Shown: positions 34,316 to 45,209, counted from the first letter of the stretch. The stretch is DNA of 64,000 nucleotides from Gloeobacter morelensis MG652769 (GCF_021018745.1 NZ_CP063845.1:3038001-3102000), one strand, 5' to 3'. Made by a program: numbers and translations. The notes: generated by a model not told the origin, from the letters alone.

Positions 34316-34702
34316 TCAAGGCACTTTGTAGCCCGAGACGCGCAGGCGAAGTTGCCCTTGTCTAGGATCGCGCTCGAAGACAAAGACGCCGGTTTCTTTT
34401 TCGCCGCCGGCCAAAAAGTCGATTTCTTGCTCGGCAAATTCACGGCTGCCTTGCGCCGAGCGCAGTTCGGCCTCTACACGTACCGCTTCCGCCGTCTGGC
34501 CGCCTCGGTTTTCGACTGCGAAGGGCACATAAAACTGTCCGCCGGCGGAGCGCACCGCCCCGGCGGGGGCCACCGCGAGGACCGCTGCTTTGCCGTCCGA
34601 GGCGACCCAGTCATAGAGAACCAATCCCACCAGCCCGGCGAGGATGGCAACGCACAGTCCAAAGCTGACCTGCTCGGCCAGGGTACGCTTCGGTGCGTTC
34701 AC
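34316..34702 (-). CDS. TIGR02588-family protein
   Basis: The protein of 128 residues starts at a GTG (34702) overlapping the stop of the upstream membrane protein gene. It has one membrane span (VSFGLCVAILAGLVGLVLYD) and a periplasmic beta-sandwich-like part (GGQFYVPFAVENRGGQTAEA). This matches the conserved family TIGR02588, usually encoded next to TIGR02587 as here. The longer frame to 34780 overlaps the partner gene and is unlikely. The function of the pair is unknown. Confidence 0.8.
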   Translation of the reverse strand: MNAPKRTLAEQVSFGLCVAILAGLVGLVLYDWVASDGKAAVLAVAPAGAVRSAGGQFYVPFAVENRGGQTAEAVRVEAELRSAQGSREFAEQEIDFLAGGEKETGVFVFERDPRQGQLRLRVSGYKVP

Positions 34703-35553
34703 ACCACCAGCCTGCCGGCGGCGCCGCCGATCGTGGCAGGCAGTCCCAAAAGCAGCGTGTGGCTCAGCCACAACTGCCACGGGTCGTCGAAGGCAAGGCG
34801 GTCAAAAAACCAGAGCATCGCAGCGGCGATCGCCAGCGAAACCAGGTAGGAAAACACCGTCTCGCTGAGGGGTTGCTGAAATAGACCCTGCTGGCGGGCG
34901 CGCTTTTTTTGATCGGCAAAGTCCGCCTCGAAGACAATCCCATAGGAGATCAAAAGCGAAGCCAGGACGATCAGCAACAGCCAGGGCGGCGAAGTGGCGG
35001 CGGCCAGCATCGGGATCTCGTCGGTCGGGGCGATGTTGAAGGCGATGAACACCGCGCCGATGGCCGTAAAACCGAGATCGGCGAGGGTAACGTTCAGGGC
35101 GTCCTGGTTATCCTGGTCGGGATCCTGACTGGTGCCCTCGTCGCTGTCGGTGCGCAGCAGCAAATTGGCCAGCGCGACGCCCATCGTAAATGGGACACCC
35201 TCGAAGACGACTTTGCCCAAGGCTTCCCCCAGGGCCGTCTGCGGGGTGATCTCGCGCAGGAGCACCAGCATCAGCAGGGAGCAGATAGTACCCAGGGCGA
35301 TCGCTTCGACGCTGTCGCGTAGGGCGTCCTCGACGCGCACGTCTCTGGTGGAGCGAAAGCCGGCGGTGCGGTTCAGCAGAAAGACCACGCCAAAGGTAAG
35401 TACCAGAGCCACCAGCAGCCGGGGTGGACCGATCCAGGCCCCGATCCACCAGACTTCCATCGTGTAGAGCAGCGGGATGCCGAACAAAAAACCGCCGCAG
35501 GCCCCGCGGACAATGTCATCTCGTTCCCGTTTCCACCCCGACAGTTGACCCAA
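34699..35553 (-). CDS. TIGR02587-family integral membrane protein
   Basis: The 284-residue protein has about seven hydrophobic spans, for example LLVALVLTFGVVFLLNRTAG and LLLIVLASLLISYGIVFEAD, with a charged loop in the middle (SDEGTSQDPDQDNQD). It matches family TIGR02587, found in cyanobacteria and some proteobacteria beside TIGR02588. The two genes overlap by four bases, which implies coupled translation and probably a complex in the cytoplasmic membrane. Substrate and role are unknown. Confidence 0.8.
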   Translation of the reverse strand: MGQLSGWKRERDDIVRGACGGFLFGIPLLYTMEVWWIGAWIGPPRLLVALVLTFGVVFLLNRTAGFRSTRDVRVEDALRDSVEAIALGTICSLLMLVLLREITPQTALGEALGKVVFEGVPFTMGVALANLLLRTDSDEGTSQDPDQDNQDALNVTLADLGFTAIGAVFIAFNIAPTDEIPMLAAATSPPWLLLIVLASLLISYGIVFEADFADQKKRARQQGLFQQPLSETVFSYLVSLAIAAAMLWFFDRLAFDDPWQLWLSHTLLLGLPATIGGAAGRLVV

Positions 35554-35772
35554 GCCCGGATGGCCTCCCGCCAGAGCGGCACCCCTTCAGGGTAGAGAAT
35601 CTCAGGCGCAGTGCACTCTGCCGCGAGAGAGGCTCAAATTCCAATGAAATGTTGAGACCTCCGGTCTACCCTGGCCCGAGGACGCATAATCGCTGATGAG
35701 CGCGCGGCCTGCCGAATTCGGGGGCACAATCTATGCGCCATGGCCTAGAAACGCGCGCCAGTAAATTACAAA

Positions 35773-37083
35773 ATGGTATACATGAATCAAAACAGATCCT
35801 ATGCGCTACTGCGAAGCTCGCTGCTGCTGGCGGCATTGTGGCTGGTCGGCTGCGCCGGCAAGGAGACATCGAAGGCGGGTGAAAAAGCCGCCGCCGCACC
35901 ACCGCCGACGGTGGTAGCCACCGAGGTTCTTCAAAAGTCGGTACCTATCTACGGCGAGTACGTCGCGCGGACCGCGGCAAGCCAGACGGTCGATCTGCGC
36001 GCCCGCGTCGAAGGTTTTTTGGAGCGGGCCTTCTTTAAAGAAGGCAGCTTTGTGGAGAAGGGCACGTTGCTCTTTACGATCGATAAACGCAGCTACGAAG
36101 CGGAATTGCAGGCGGCCCGGGCGCAGCTCAGCCGGGCGCAGGCGGATCTCATCCAGGCGCAGCAGCAGGTGCGCTCGCTGAAGGCCCAGGCGGAGTTGGC
36201 CAGTGCCGATGCCCAGCGCACCAGGACGCTCCGGGATCTGACCCGGGCGCAGGCACTCGAACAGGAGGGCGCCCTGAGCGAGCGCGACCTGGACGTCGCT
36301 GTCGCCAACGAGCGCGCCGCCGCCGCGGAGGTGGAGGCCCGGCAGGCGACCCTCCGCGACACCGCCCTCAACCAGCGGGTGGCTATCGACCAGGCCAAAG
36401 CGGCGGTCGAGGCCGCCAAATCCGCCGTTCGCCAGGCGGAGCTGAAGGTGAGCTACACCGAGATCCGTGCCCCAATTAGCGGCATCATCGGCCGCATTCA
36501 GAGCTACCCCGGCAACCTGGTGGGCAAGGGCGAGAGTACCCTGCTCGCCACGATCTCGGCGGTCGACCCGCTCAAAGTTGATTTCAGCATCAGCGAAGCC
36601 GACTACCTGCGCTTTGCCCGGCGCAACCGCCCCAACACCCCCGCCACTCCCCAGTTCGAACTGCTCCTGGCCGACGGCAGCAGCTATTCCTATAAGGGGC
36701 GCTTCAACAGCGTCGATCGCGCCGTCAACCTCCAGACTGGCACCCTCCAGCTGCAGGCGCTCTTCCCGAATCCGGAGCGCCTGCTGCGCGACGGGCAGTT
36801 CGGCCGGGTGCGCGTGCCCATCGAGAATCGCCCAAACGCCGTACTGGTTCCCCAGCGCAGCGTGCAGGAGGTCCAGGGCAACAAGACGGTGCTGGTGGTA
36901 GGTACCCAGAACAAAGTCGCCCTGCGCAGCGTTACCCTCGGCCCGAGCTACCAGAGTTTCTATGTCGTCGAAGCGGGCATCCAACCCGGTGAGCGGGTGA
37001 TCGTCGAGGGACTGCAAAAAGCCCGGCCCGGCCTGCCGGTGACCCTGGCCGCCAACCCAGTCGCCACCGGAGGCCAGCGATGA
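35773..37083 (+). CDS. RND efflux periplasmic adaptor (AcrA-like lipoprotein)
   Basis: The 436-residue protein has a lipoprotein signal with lipobox LVGC, then the membrane fusion protein layout: beta-barrel/lipoyl half-motif ([20 protein letters not shown]), a long alpha-helical hairpin (about 100-215), the second lipoyl half ([20 protein letters not shown]) and the C-terminal barrel. It links the inner membrane pump to an outer membrane channel. The first ATG (35773) or the one at 35782 may be used. It overlaps the pump gene by four bases (ATGA). No TolC-type gene or regulator is adjacent. Confidence 0.95.
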   Translation: MVYMNQNRSYALLRSSLLLAALWLVGCAGKETSKAGEKAAAAPPPTVVATEVLQKSVPIYGEYVARTAASQTVDLRARVEGFLERAFFKEGSFVEKGTLLFTIDKRSYEAELQAARAQLSRAQADLIQAQQQVRSLKAQAELASADAQRTRTLRDLTRAQALEQEGALSERDLDVAVANERAAAAEVEARQATLRDTALNQRVAIDQAKAAVEAAKSAVRQAELKVSYTEIRAPISGIIGRIQSYPGNLVGKGESTLLATISAVDPLKVDFSISEADYLRFARRNRPNTPATPQFELLLADGSSYSYKGRFNSVDRAVNLQTGTLQLQALFPNPERLLRDGQFGRVRVPIENRPNAVLVPQRSVQEVQGNKTVLVVGTQNKVALRSVTLGPSYQSFYVVEAGIQPGERVIVEGLQKARPGLPVTLAANPVATGGQR

Positions 37084-40000
37084 ACGCCTTTGCCAAGTTT
37101 TTTATCCGCCGACCGGTCTTCGCCATCGTCATCTCCCTGGTCATCGCGATCACCGGCGGCCTGAGCATCTTCGCGCTGCCTATCGCCCAGTACCCCGAGA
37201 TCACGCCCCCCACCGTCCAGGTAACCGCCTTTTACCAGGGCGCCAACGCCCAGGTCGTCGAAGAGTCGGTGTCCACCCCGATCGAGCAGGAGGTCAACGG
37301 CGCCCAGGGCATGATCTACATGTCTTCGATCAGCGCCAACGACGGTAGCTACACGCTCACCTGCACCTTCGAGGTCGGCACCAATCTCGACATCGCCGCT
37401 GTCGAGGTACAAAACCGGGTGAGCCGCGCCCAGGCGAAATTGCCCTCGGAGGTGATCAGCTCCGGCATCTCCGTCAAGAAGCAGTCGCCGAGCCTGCTGA
37501 TGGTGATCAGCGTCTTTTCGCCCGACGGCACTTACGACGACTTGTTTTTGAGCAACTATACCCGCTTGAACCTGTACGACCCGATTTCGCGGGTGACGGG
37601 GGTGGGCAGTTTGTCGATCGGCGGCGAGCGCGAGTACGCGATGCGCCTGTGGCTGCAGCCGGACAAAGTCGCCAAGCTCGGACTGACGGCCACCGATCTG
37701 GCCAATGCCATCCGCGAGCAGAACCTCCAGGCCCCGGCGGGTCTCATCGGCCAGCTGCCCGCCAAACAGGCGGTCGAATTTCAGTACAACGTCAACGTCA
37801 AAGGCCGGCTGAGCACCGTTGCGGAATACAACGGCATCATCTTGCGCACCAACCCGGACGGTGCGATTTTGCGGGTGCAGGATGTGGCGAGAACCGAGCT
37901 GGGAGCCAAAGAGTACAAGTCCTTCGGTCGGCGCGACGGCAAGCCGTCGACCATCGTATTGGTCTATCAGTTGCCGGGGGCGAACGCCCTCGATGTCGCA
38001 GCCGGGATCAAGCGGACCCTGGCCCAGCTGGCCCAGAATTTTCCCCCCGGGCTCGAGTACGAGGTGTCGCTGGACAATACCCAGTTTGTGACCGCTTCGA
38101 TCGAGGAAGTGGAGCACACCCTGGTCGAAGCATTTTTGCTGGTGGCGCTGGTGGTGTTCGTCTTTTTGGGCAGTCTGCGCACGACGCTCATCCCGATTCT
38201 GGCGGTGCCGGTATCGCTGGTGGGCACTTTTGCGCTGTTTGTGCCCCTCGGCTTTTCGATCAACCTGCTGACGCTCTTTGGCATCGTCCTGGCCATCGGC
38301 ATCGTCGTCGATGACGCGATCGTCGTGGTCGAGGCGGTCGAGGCCAATCTCGAGCGGGGCATGGCGCCGGTGGAGGCGACCGAAAAGGCAATGGACGAAG
38401 TGGCAGGTCCAGTGGTGGCCATCGCCCTGGTGCTCTGCTCGGTCTTCGTGCCCGTCGCCTTCGCCGGGGGGATCACCGGGCAGCTCTACAAGCAATTCGC
38501 CCTCACCCTCTCGGTGTCGGTGGTCCTCTCGGCGCTCGTGGCGCTGACGCTCACCCCGGCTCTGTGCTCGCTGTTGCTCAAGCCTCGCCAGCACGGCACG
38601 GGCGGCGGGCCGCTCGGCTGGTTCATCGGCGGCTTCAACCGCCTGTTCGATAAGGTCACCGGCGGCTACATGGGCGGGGTGCGCTTTTTGGTGCGCCGGG
38701 CGCTGCTGGCCTCGCTGAGTCTGGTGGTCTTTGTGGCGGGGGCGGGGGCGCTTGGCAAAATGCTGCCCACCGGTTTTGTGCCCGAGGAGGACCAGGGCTA
38801 TTTGATCTCGGTGCTGACGCTGCCGGATGCAGCGTCACTGCAGCGCACCGACGCATTGGTCCGCAAGGCCGAAACGTTCTTGCAAAAGCTGCCCGGCGTC
38901 GAGAACGTGATTACCGTGGGCGGCTTGAACGTGCTCACCTCCGCCTACACCTCCAACAACGCCACGCTGTTTGTCACCCTCAAACCCTGGGAGGAGCGCT
39001 CCTCCCCCGAGGAGTCGGCCCAAGCGATCCAGGCGCGCATCTCCCGCGAATTTGCCTCCTACCCGGAGGCGGTGGGCGTCGCCCTCAGCCCGCCGCCGAT
39101 TCCGGGCCTGGGCACCTCCGGCGGCTTCCAGTTTGAATTGCAGGACCGCAGCGGCACCCAAAGTGCCCAGCAACTGGCCGAGACGGCCCAGCGCTTCAGC
39201 CAGGCGGCTTCCCAAAGCCCGGAGCTGGGGGGAATTTACAACAGCTTCCGCGCCAACGTCCCCCAGGTCAAAATCGACCTCGACCGCGACAAGGCCAAGA
39301 CCCTGGGCATCCCGCTCAACGACATCTTCAACAGCCTGTCCACCTACCTGGGGGGGCTGCAGGTCAACGACTTCAACCTCTTCGGGCGCACCTACAAAGT
39401 GATGCTGCAGGCCGAATCGGAGTACCGGCTAACCCCCGAGAGCATCGACAACCTCTTCGTGCGCTCGGGCACCGGGCAGATGGTGCCCCTCAGCACCCTC
39501 ACCGAGGTCGGCTTCACCACCGGACCGGACACCATCCGCCGCTACAACCTCTACCGCACCGCCGAGCTGACCGGTTCGCCCGCCCCCGGCTACAGTTCCG
39601 GCCAGGCGCTCGCGGCGATGGAGCAACTGGCGGCGGCGAACCTGCCCCCGGGCTACGGCTACGACTGGTCGGGCACCTCCTACCAGGAGAAAGTCTCCGG
39701 CAGCTCCCAGTCGGTGATCTTTATCCTGGCGCTGGTGTTCGTGTTTTTGTTGCTGGCCGCCCAGTACGAGAGCTGGTCGATTCCCTTCGGCGTGCTGCTG
39801 GGCATTCCGGTGGGCGTGCTCGGGGCTTTTCTGGCGCTGTCGCTGCGGGGGCTGGTCAACGACGTCTACGCCCAGATTGGCCTCATCATGCTCATTGGCC
39901 TGGCGGCCAAAAACGCGATTCTCATCGTTGAATTCGCCAAAGAAAGGCGCGAGGCCGGCTACGCGATCGCCGATGCGGCCCTGGAGGCGGCCAGACTGCG

Positions 40001-40277
40001 TTTTCGCCCGATTTTGATGACCTCGTTCGCCTTCATTTTGGGGGTGGTGCCGCTGGTGACGGCCTCCGGGGCCGGGGCGGCGAGCCGCCAGTCGCTAGGT
40101 ACCGCCGTCTTCGGCGGCATGCTGGCGGCGACGATCCTTGGGGTGTTCCTCATCCCGGTGCTGTACGTGGTCATCGAAGGGATGAACGAAAAGCTCACAG
40201 GCAAAAAACCGCAGCCGGCGCCGGCCGCTGCCGAGGCGGCGCCCCCTGCCGCCGCCCGCTCCGGCACCCAGGAGTAG
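37080..40277 (+). CDS. RND multidrug efflux pump, HAE1 family (AcrB-like)
   Basis: At 1065 residues it has the full AcrB length: N-terminal span ([20 protein letters not shown]), a large periplasmic porter domain, six-span bundle with the proton-relay aspartates in [15 protein letters not shown], a second periplasmic domain, and the relay lysine in [20 protein letters not shown]. It exports hydrophobic and amphiphilic compounds by proton antiport as a trimer with the adaptor encoded just upstream. A GC-rich terminator follows. The C-terminus is alanine/proline-rich and not conserved. Confidence 0.97.
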   Translation: MNAFAKFFIRRPVFAIVISLVIAITGGLSIFALPIAQYPEITPPTVQVTAFYQGANAQVVEESVSTPIEQEVNGAQGMIYMSSISANDGSYTLTCTFEVGTNLDIAAVEVQNRVSRAQAKLPSEVISSGISVKKQSPSLLMVISVFSPDGTYDDLFLSNYTRLNLYDPISRVTGVGSLSIGGEREYAMRLWLQPDKVAKLGLTATDLANAIREQNLQAPAGLIGQLPAKQAVEFQYNVNVKGRLSTVAEYNGIILRTNPDGAILRVQDVARTELGAKEYKSFGRRDGKPSTIVLVYQLPGANALDVAAGIKRTLAQLAQNFPPGLEYEVSLDNTQFVTASIEEVEHTLVEAFLLVALVVFVFLGSLRTTLIPILAVPVSLVGTFALFVPLGFSINLLTLFGIVLAIGIVVDDAIVVVEAVEANLERGMAPVEATEKAMDEVAGPVVAIALVLCSVFVPVAFAGGITGQLYKQFALTLSVSVVLSALVALTLTPALCSLLLKPRQHGTGGGPLGWFIGGFNRLFDKVTGGYMGGVRFLVRRALLASLSLVVFVAGAGALGKMLPTGFVPEEDQGYLISVLTLPDAASLQRTDALVRKAETFLQKLPGVENVITVGGLNVLTSAYTSNNATLFVTLKPWEERSSPEESAQAIQARISREFASYPEAVGVALSPPPIPGLGTSGGFQFELQDRSGTQSAQQLAETAQRFSQAASQSPELGGIYNSFRANVPQVKIDLDRDKAKTLGIPLNDIFNSLSTYLGGLQVNDFNLFGRTYKVMLQAESEYRLTPESIDNLFVRSGTGQMVPLSTLTEVGFTTGPDTIRRYNLYRTAELTGSPAPGYSSGQALAAMEQLAAANLPPGYGYDWSGTSYQEKVSGSSQSVIFILALVFVFLLLAAQYESWSIPFGVLLGIPVGVLGAFLALSLRGLVNDVYAQIGLIMLIGLAAKNAILIVEFAKERREAGYAIADAALEAARLRFRPILMTSFAFILGVVPLVTASGAGAASRQSLGTAVFGGMLAATILGVFLIPVLYVVIEGMNEKLTGKKPQPAPAAAEAAPPAAARSGTQE

Positions 40278-40291
40278 AAGGCCGCGCCCCT

Positions 40292-40332
40292 CCCCGCCGC
40301 CCGCCTGTGGGCGGCGGGGTATAATCCTTTTT
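40292..40332 (+). terminator. Intrinsic terminator after the RND operon, with an embedded -10 box
   Basis: A perfect 11-base stem CCCCGCCGCCC/GGGCGGCGGGG with a six-base loop is followed by TATAATCCTTTTTT. The TATAAT at 40320-40325 may also be the -10 element for the ppk2 gene 24 bases downstream. Confidence 0.85.
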
Positions 40333-40348
40333 TGCGAAGGACCTGCCC

Positions 40349-41230
40349 ATGAGCCTGCAGTCGTTGCTTGCCCCGTTTATCGTGCCCCCGGGCAAAAAGA
40401 TTTCCCTCGCCAAAGATTATGACCCCGACTACCACGCCGACTACCTGAGCAAAGAAGACGCCCAGGAGCAACTGCGCGAGGGTATCGAACGGCTGGCCAA
40501 ATTTCAGGACATGCTCTATGCCCAGAACACCTACGCGCTGCTTATCGTGTTGCAGGCGATGGACGCCGCGGGCAAAGACGGCGTCATCAAGCACGTCATG
40601 TCCGGTCTCAATCCCCAGGGCTGCCAGGTGTTCAGCTTCAAAGCGCCCTCCTCCGAGGAACTGGATCACGACTATCTGTGGCGCTCGTTCAAGGCCTTAC
40701 CAGAGCGGGGGCGCATCGGCATATTTAACCGTTCCTACTACGAAGAGACATTGGTAGTGCGGGTCCATCCCGAGATCCTGCAGGCTCAGCAGTTGCCCGC
40801 CGCCATGAAGGACAAGCGCATCTGGAAGCGCCGCTTCGAAGAGATCAACGCCTTCGAGAAATACCTGGTCCACAACGGCATCGTCGTGCTGAAATTTTTC
40901 TTGCACCTCTCCAAAGCCGAACAGAAAAAACGCTTTCTAGAGCGCATCGATCGCCCCGAAAAAAACTGGAAATTCTCCCTGGCCGACGCCAACGAGCGCA
41001 AGTACTGGGACGACTATATGCAAGCCTACGAAGACCTCTTCAACCACACCAGCACCGAGTGGGCGCCCTGGCACATCATTCCGGCCGATCGCAAGTGGTT
41101 TACGCGCCTGGCGGTGGCGGGCGCTGTCTATTCGAAACTGGCCGAACTGGATTTGCACTATCCGAGTGTGAGCGAAAAGCGCAAGCTCGAACTGGCGAAA
41201 GTGCGCGAAGTGCTCGAAAGCGAGGTCTGA
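40349..41230 (+). CDS. Polyphosphate kinase 2 family protein
   Basis: The 293-residue protein is of the one-domain PPK2 type. The P-loop region reads QAMDAAGKDGVIKHVMSGLN, the Walker B/lid region GRIGIFNRSYYEETLVVRVH, and FLHLSKAEQKKRFLERIDRP follows. Such enzymes transfer phosphate between polyphosphate and nucleotides, often making ATP or ADP from AMP or ADP. Nucleotide preference cannot be told by eye. The only good promoter-like element is the TATAAT within the preceding terminator. The gene appears monocistronic, convergent to the SDR gene. Confidence 0.93.
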   Translation: MSLQSLLAPFIVPPGKKISLAKDYDPDYHADYLSKEDAQEQLREGIERLAKFQDMLYAQNTYALLIVLQAMDAAGKDGVIKHVMSGLNPQGCQVFSFKAPSSEELDHDYLWRSFKALPERGRIGIFNRSYYEETLVVRVHPEILQAQQLPAAMKDKRIWKRRFEEINAFEKYLVHNGIVVLKFFLHLSKAEQKKRFLERIDRPEKNWKFSLADANERKYWDDYMQAYEDLFNHTSTEWAPWHIIPADRKWFTRLAVAGAVYSKLAELDLHYPSVSEKRKLELAKVREVLESEV

Positions 41231-41236
41231 TCTGCT

Positions 41237-41977
41237 TTAGCTTTGCCGGTGGACGAGCGCGGCGCGCGCCTGGGCGAGCGGTTTGATCACCATCTGATCG
41301 ACATTGACGTGGGGCGGCAGACTTACCACCCAGCGCACCGCTTCGGCGATATCCGCCGCCGTCAGGGGCTCCATGCCGGCATAAACCGCCCCGGCCCGCC
41401 CGGCATCCCCCGCGAAGCGCACCAGGCTAAATTCGGTCTCCACCAGTCCCGGATCGATCTCGCTGATGCGAATCGGTTTACCCAGCCACTCCAGGCGCAT
41501 CGTGTCGTTGATGGCGCGCACGGCGTGCTTGACGGCGGTGTACCCTCCGCCTCCTACGTAAGTTTCCAGACCCGCAATGCTGCCGATATTGACCACATGG
41601 GCGGAACCGGAAGCTTCGAGGCGGCCAAAGAGCGCTTTGCTCACCCGCACCAGCCCAAGCACGTTGGTCTGATACATGGTGAGCCACCGCTGCTCGTCCA
41701 TCTCGACGATGCGGTCGAGCCCCAATGCTCCCCCGGCATTATTGACCAGCACATGCACCCGATCGGGCAGGTGGGCGGCGAAGGCATCGACACTCGCCTG
41801 GTCGGTTACATCGAGGGCCAGGGGAATACAGCCCGCCTCCCGCGCCAGAGTTTCCAGCCGCTCGACGCGCCGGGCACCGGTATAGACCGCAAAACCCTCG
41901 GCCGCCAGCACTCGGGCGGTCGCTGCACCGATGCCCGCCGACGCCCCCGTCACCACTGCTACCCGCCTGGACCCCAT
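41237..41977 (-). CDS. Short-chain dehydrogenase/reductase
   Basis: The 246-residue protein is a classical SDR: cofactor loop TGASAGIG at 10-17, NNAG at 79-82, and catalytic Ser133, Tyr146 and Lys150 in GGGGYTAVKHA. An arginine pair after the first strand (GARRVERLE) suggests NADP preference. It resembles the YdfG-like group acting on 3-hydroxy acids or aldehydes, but the substrate is unknown. ATG at 41977 with AAGGAG upstream is chosen over the long frame opening at 42133, which runs into the divergent peroxiredoxin gene. Confidence 0.93.
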   Translation of the reverse strand: MGSRRVAVVTGASAGIGAATARVLAAEGFAVYTGARRVERLETLAREAGCIPLALDVTDQASVDAFAAHLPDRVHVLVNNAGGALGLDRIVEMDEQRWLTMYQTNVLGLVRVSKALFGRLEASGSAHVVNIGSIAGLETYVGGGGYTAVKHAVRAINDTMRLEWLGKPIRISEIDPGLVETEFSLVRFAGDAGRAGAVYAGMEPLTAADIAEAVRWVVSLPPHVNVDQMVIKPLAQARAALVHRQS

Positions 41978-42083
41978 GTTGCACTCCTTGAAATTTTGCA
42001 GCGATATAGTCGTATCCCGCCGGGGGTACCGGTGTTTTATGCTACAGTGTAGGCCGTCATTGCATGCATAAGGAAGCGCAGAC

Positions 42084-42722
42084 ATGGCCCTTCGACTAGG
42101 TGACAAGGTACCGGACTTCACCCAGGAGTCCACCGAAGGCCCGATCCAGTTCTACGACTGGGCCGGGGACAGTTGGGTGGTCCTTTTTTCTCACCCCAAA
42201 GATTTTACGCCCGTATGCACCACCGAACTCGGTGAGGTGGCCAAGCTCAAACCCGAATTCGCCGCGCGGGGCGTCAAGGTGATTGCCCTGAGCGTCGACG
42301 ATGTCGATTCCCACAACAGCTGGGCTCAAGACATCGAAGAAACCCAGGGAACTGCCCTCAACTTCCCGGTGCTCGCTGACGCCGATCGCAAGGTGAGTGA
42401 TCTTTACGACATGATCCACCCCAACGCCAACGACACTCTGACGGTGCGCTCGGTATTCGTGATCGACCCCAACCGGAAACTGCGCCTGACGCTCACCTAT
42501 CCGGCGAGCACCGGCCGCAACTTCGACGAACTGTTGCGGGTGATCGACTCGCTGCAACTGACCGAAAACTACTCGGTGGCCACCCCGGCCAACTGGCAGG
42601 ACGGCGAGGACTGTGTGATCGTTCCGTCTCTTAAAGACGAAGCGGTGCTCAAGGAGAAGTTCCCCAAAGGCTACACCGTCGTCAAACCGTACCTGCGCAT
42701 GACCCCGCAGCCAAATAAGTAG
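42084..42722 (+). CDS. 1-Cys peroxiredoxin (Prx6 type)
   Basis: The 212-residue protein has the peroxidatic Cys45 in FTPVCTTELGEVAKLKPEFA and the Prx6-type C-terminal domain (ENYSVATPANWQDGEDCVIV) with the YTVVKPYLR ending. It reduces hydrogen peroxide and organic peroxides in the cytoplasm; the resolving thiol comes from another molecule. A GGAAG about 8-12 bases upstream of the ATG serves as the ribosome binding site. The 106-base gap to the divergent SDR gene must hold both promoters. A hairpin terminator follows. Confidence 0.95.
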   Translation: MALRLGDKVPDFTQESTEGPIQFYDWAGDSWVVLFSHPKDFTPVCTTELGEVAKLKPEFAARGVKVIALSVDDVDSHNSWAQDIEETQGTALNFPVLADADRKVSDLYDMIHPNANDTLTVRSVFVIDPNRKLRLTLTYPASTGRNFDELLRVIDSLQLTENYSVATPANWQDGEDCVIVPSLKDEAVLKEKFPKGYTVVKPYLRMTPQPNK

Positions 42723-42743
42723 GTCCGTACCGCAACGCAACGG

Positions 42744-42769
42744 GGGCGAACGCACGCACGTTCGCCCTT
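42744..42769 (+). terminator. Hairpin terminator after the peroxiredoxin gene
   Basis: A perfect 9-base stem GGGCGAACG/CGTTCGCCC with a six-base loop; only two T follow, so termination may be partial or bidirectional. Confidence 0.6.
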
Positions 42770-42809
42770 GAGCTAACTCCAATCAGGCGCAGCCCCTTCG
42801 CTACTATCT

Positions 42810-43250
42810 CTAGCTTCGATCCCATTGCGCCAGTTCCACGGTGATGCCCTCCGGTCCGTTAAGAAAGACCAGCTTTCGGTCTTGAAATTCCATGACCTCG
42901 TTTCGGGGTTGAACTCCCCTGGCTTTAAGCCTTGCCACCTCGGTCTCTAGATCGTCCACGGCGAAGCAGATATGGTTGAATCCCAGTTTGGTAAGGTTCG
43001 AAATAGCCGGGTCTGGGAGGGGATCTGGGTGGCGGTACTTCAGCAACTGCACCTCCGTCCGCGGCAAAACGTTGGTGAGGACGAGGGTGATGTGTTCAGC
43101 CTCGATGCCTTCCACGCCCATGTAGGTCGAGAACTTTTGACCTGCGATTACAGCGGACTGGTCTTCTTTAAACCCCAGCAGACCGAAAAACTGCTCAGCC
43201 GCTGCAATATCTCTCACCACGATGGTGACGTGGTCGAAGTGTTTGATCAT
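42810..43250 (-). CDS. VOC-family protein (glyoxalase / methylmalonyl-CoA epimerase-like)
   Basis: The 146-residue protein has two beta-alpha-beta-beta-beta repeats of the vicinal oxygen chelate fold. Metal ligands are visible as His6 in KHFDHVTIVVRD, a histidine in NHICFAVDDLETEVARLKAR, and a glutamate in ITVELAQW at the C-terminus. Family members act on glutathione adducts, CoA esters or antibiotics; the spacing here is nearest to methylmalonyl-CoA epimerase-like proteins but the substrate is open. It is divergent from the rbc operon. Confidence 0.85.
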   Translation of the reverse strand: MIKHFDHVTIVVRDIAAAEQFFGLLGFKEDQSAVIAGQKFSTYMGVEGIEAEHITLVLTNVLPRTEVQLLKYRHPDPLPDPAISNLTKLGFNHICFAVDDLETEVARLKARGVQPRNEVMEFQDRKLVFLNGPEGITVELAQWDRS

Positions 43251-43755
43251 GGCCTCTGCTTATGTGCGGGTTGGTACTCAACCTAATTAAAACTTCAGCA
43301 CCGCCTGCTGGCCTCTCTGCAAGCTTTATTCACAAGTAGAATAGAGGACTGGTCAGGATGTGGTAGGTGGGCTGAGCGTTTACGGCTGTGCTCAAATTTC
43401 GCACTTGTCGCTCCATTGTTTTGAATTGCAACGGCCAACCTGAGTGAGCAGAGCGCCAAATGCAAGAAAAATATAACAAAAGATAATCAAATGAATAACA
43501 AATCATAGAATCCACTTACCAATAAACGGTGATAAGCTTTGTGGTGTCGGCAACAGGGATAGCCAACCGGCGCGGAGTATGGACCAACTGGGCGCTTGAA
43601 GGCGGTCTGGAGCATCGTTCGACAGACCGCCTGAGGGAAGTCTCGTCCGCGCGCCGGGTTCAATCCAGTACTGAAAGCTGGCATTCACGCGCAGTTCATG
43701 CAGGTCGCGGGATCTGCAGCGGTTTTGCGCATCTTTTGCATTGCAGGAGGTCCAC
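43251..43755. other. Upstream region of the rbc operon
   Basis: About 500 bases without a supported gene. The part near 43440-43510 is distinctly AT-rich and may hold promoter elements for rbcL or the divergent VOC gene. No CbbR-type site could be identified with confidence. Confidence 0.4.
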
Positions 43756-45180
43756 GTGTCCTATACGAAGACGCAAGCCAAAGCGGGTTATCAAGCAGGG
43801 GTCAAGGACTATCGCCTGACCTACTACACCCCGGACTACACGCCCAAGGACACCGATGTCCTGGCGGCGTTCCGCGTCACCCCGCAGCCGGGGGTACCGA
43901 TCGAGGAAGCGGGCGCCGCCGTGGCCGCCGAATCTTCCACCGGTACCTGGACGACGGTCTGGACCGACGGCCTCACCGAACTGGACCGCTACAAGGGCCG
44001 CTGCTACGATATCGAGCCGGTGCCGGGCGAAGATAACCAGTGGATCTGCTATATCGCCTACCCGCTCGACCTGTTCGAAGAAGGTTCGGTCACCAACGTG
44101 CTGACCTCGCTGGTGGGCAACGTCTTCGGCTTCAAGGCGCTGCGCGCTTTGCGCCTGGAGGACATCCGCTTTCCCATTGCCCTGGTGAAGACTTACCAGG
44201 GCCCGCCCCACGGCATCGTCGTCGAGCGCGACAAAATCAACAAGTACGGCCGACCGCTGTTGGGCTGCACGATCAAGCCCAAATTGGGCCTTTCGGCCAA
44301 GAACTACGGCCGCGCCGTCTACGAGTGCCTGCGCGGCGGCCTGGACTTTACCAAAGACGACGAGAACATCAATTCGCAGCCCTTCATGCGCTGGCGCGAC
44401 CGCTTCTTGTTCGTGCAGGATGCGATCACCAAGTCCCAGGCGGAGACCGGTGAAATCAAGGGCCACTACCTCAACTGCACTGCCGGCACCTGCGAGGAGA
44501 TGATGGAGCGCGCCGAGTTCGCCAAAGAACTCAAGACGCCCATCATCATGCACGACTATCTGACCGGGGGCTTCACCGCCAACACGACCCTGGCCAAGTG
44601 GTGCCGCCGCAACGGCATTCTGCTGCACATCCACCGGGCGATGCACGCCGTCATCGACCGCCAGAAGAACCACGGCATCCACTTCCGGGTGCTCGCCAAA
44701 TGCCTGCGCCTGTCGGGCGGCGACCACATCCACACCGGCACGGTGGTGGGCAAGCTCGAAGGTGAGCGCGCCTCGACGATGGGCTTTGTCGATTTGCTGC
44801 GCGAGGAGCACGTCGAGCGCGATCTTTCGCGCGGCATCTACTTCACCCAGGACTGGGCCTCGATGCCGGGGGTGATGGCGGTCGCCTCGGGCGGTATCCA
44901 CGTCTGGCACATGCCGGCATTGCTCGACATCTTCGGCGACGACGCGGTGCTGCAGTTTGGCGGCGGCACCCTGGGTCACCCCTGGGGCAACGCGCCGGGG
45001 GCCACGGCCAACCGCGTCGCCCTCGAAGCCTGCGTCAAGGCCCGCAACGAAGGACGCGACCTGATGCGCGAGGCGGGCGATATCATCCGCGAAGCGGCGC
45101 GCTGGAGCCCCGAGTTGGCGGCGGCCTGCGAGCTGTGGAAGGAAATCAAGTTCGAGTACGAGGCGGTCGACAAACTCTAG
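43756..45180 (+). CDS. rbcL: Rubisco large subunit, form IB
   Basis: The 474-residue protein is a typical form IB large subunit. The carbamylated lysine is Lys200 in [11 protein letters not shown], the catalytic lysine is in [12 protein letters not shown], and loop 6 reads [11 protein letters not shown]. It fixes CO2 onto ribulose-1,5-bisphosphate. Translation starts at GTG 43756, decided by AGGAGGT five bases upstream. rbcX, rbcS and raf1 follow in the same direction, so assembly chaperones are made together with the enzyme. Confidence 0.99.
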   Translation: MSYTKTQAKAGYQAGVKDYRLTYYTPDYTPKDTDVLAAFRVTPQPGVPIEEAGAAVAAESSTGTWTTVWTDGLTELDRYKGRCYDIEPVPGEDNQWICYIAYPLDLFEEGSVTNVLTSLVGNVFGFKALRALRLEDIRFPIALVKTYQGPPHGIVVERDKINKYGRPLLGCTIKPKLGLSAKNYGRAVYECLRGGLDFTKDDENINSQPFMRWRDRFLFVQDAITKSQAETGEIKGHYLNCTAGTCEEMMERAEFAKELKTPIIMHDYLTGGFTANTTLAKWCRRNGILLHIHRAMHAVIDRQKNHGIHFRVLAKCLRLSGGDHIHTGTVVGKLEGERASTMGFVDLLREEHVERDLSRGIYFTQDWASMPGVMAVASGGIHVWHMPALLDIFGDDAVLQFGGGTLGHPWGNAPGATANRVALEACVKARNEGRDLMREAGDIIREAARWSPELAAACELWKEIKFEYEAVDKL

Positions 45181-45209
45181 GGCGCCCCTGCGATACCCGG
45201 ACGCGTCCT

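Noticed and set aside
36960-38594. 544-residue open frame on the minus strand
   Set aside because: Antisense to the RND adaptor and pump genes, highly charged and repetitive; a shadow frame.
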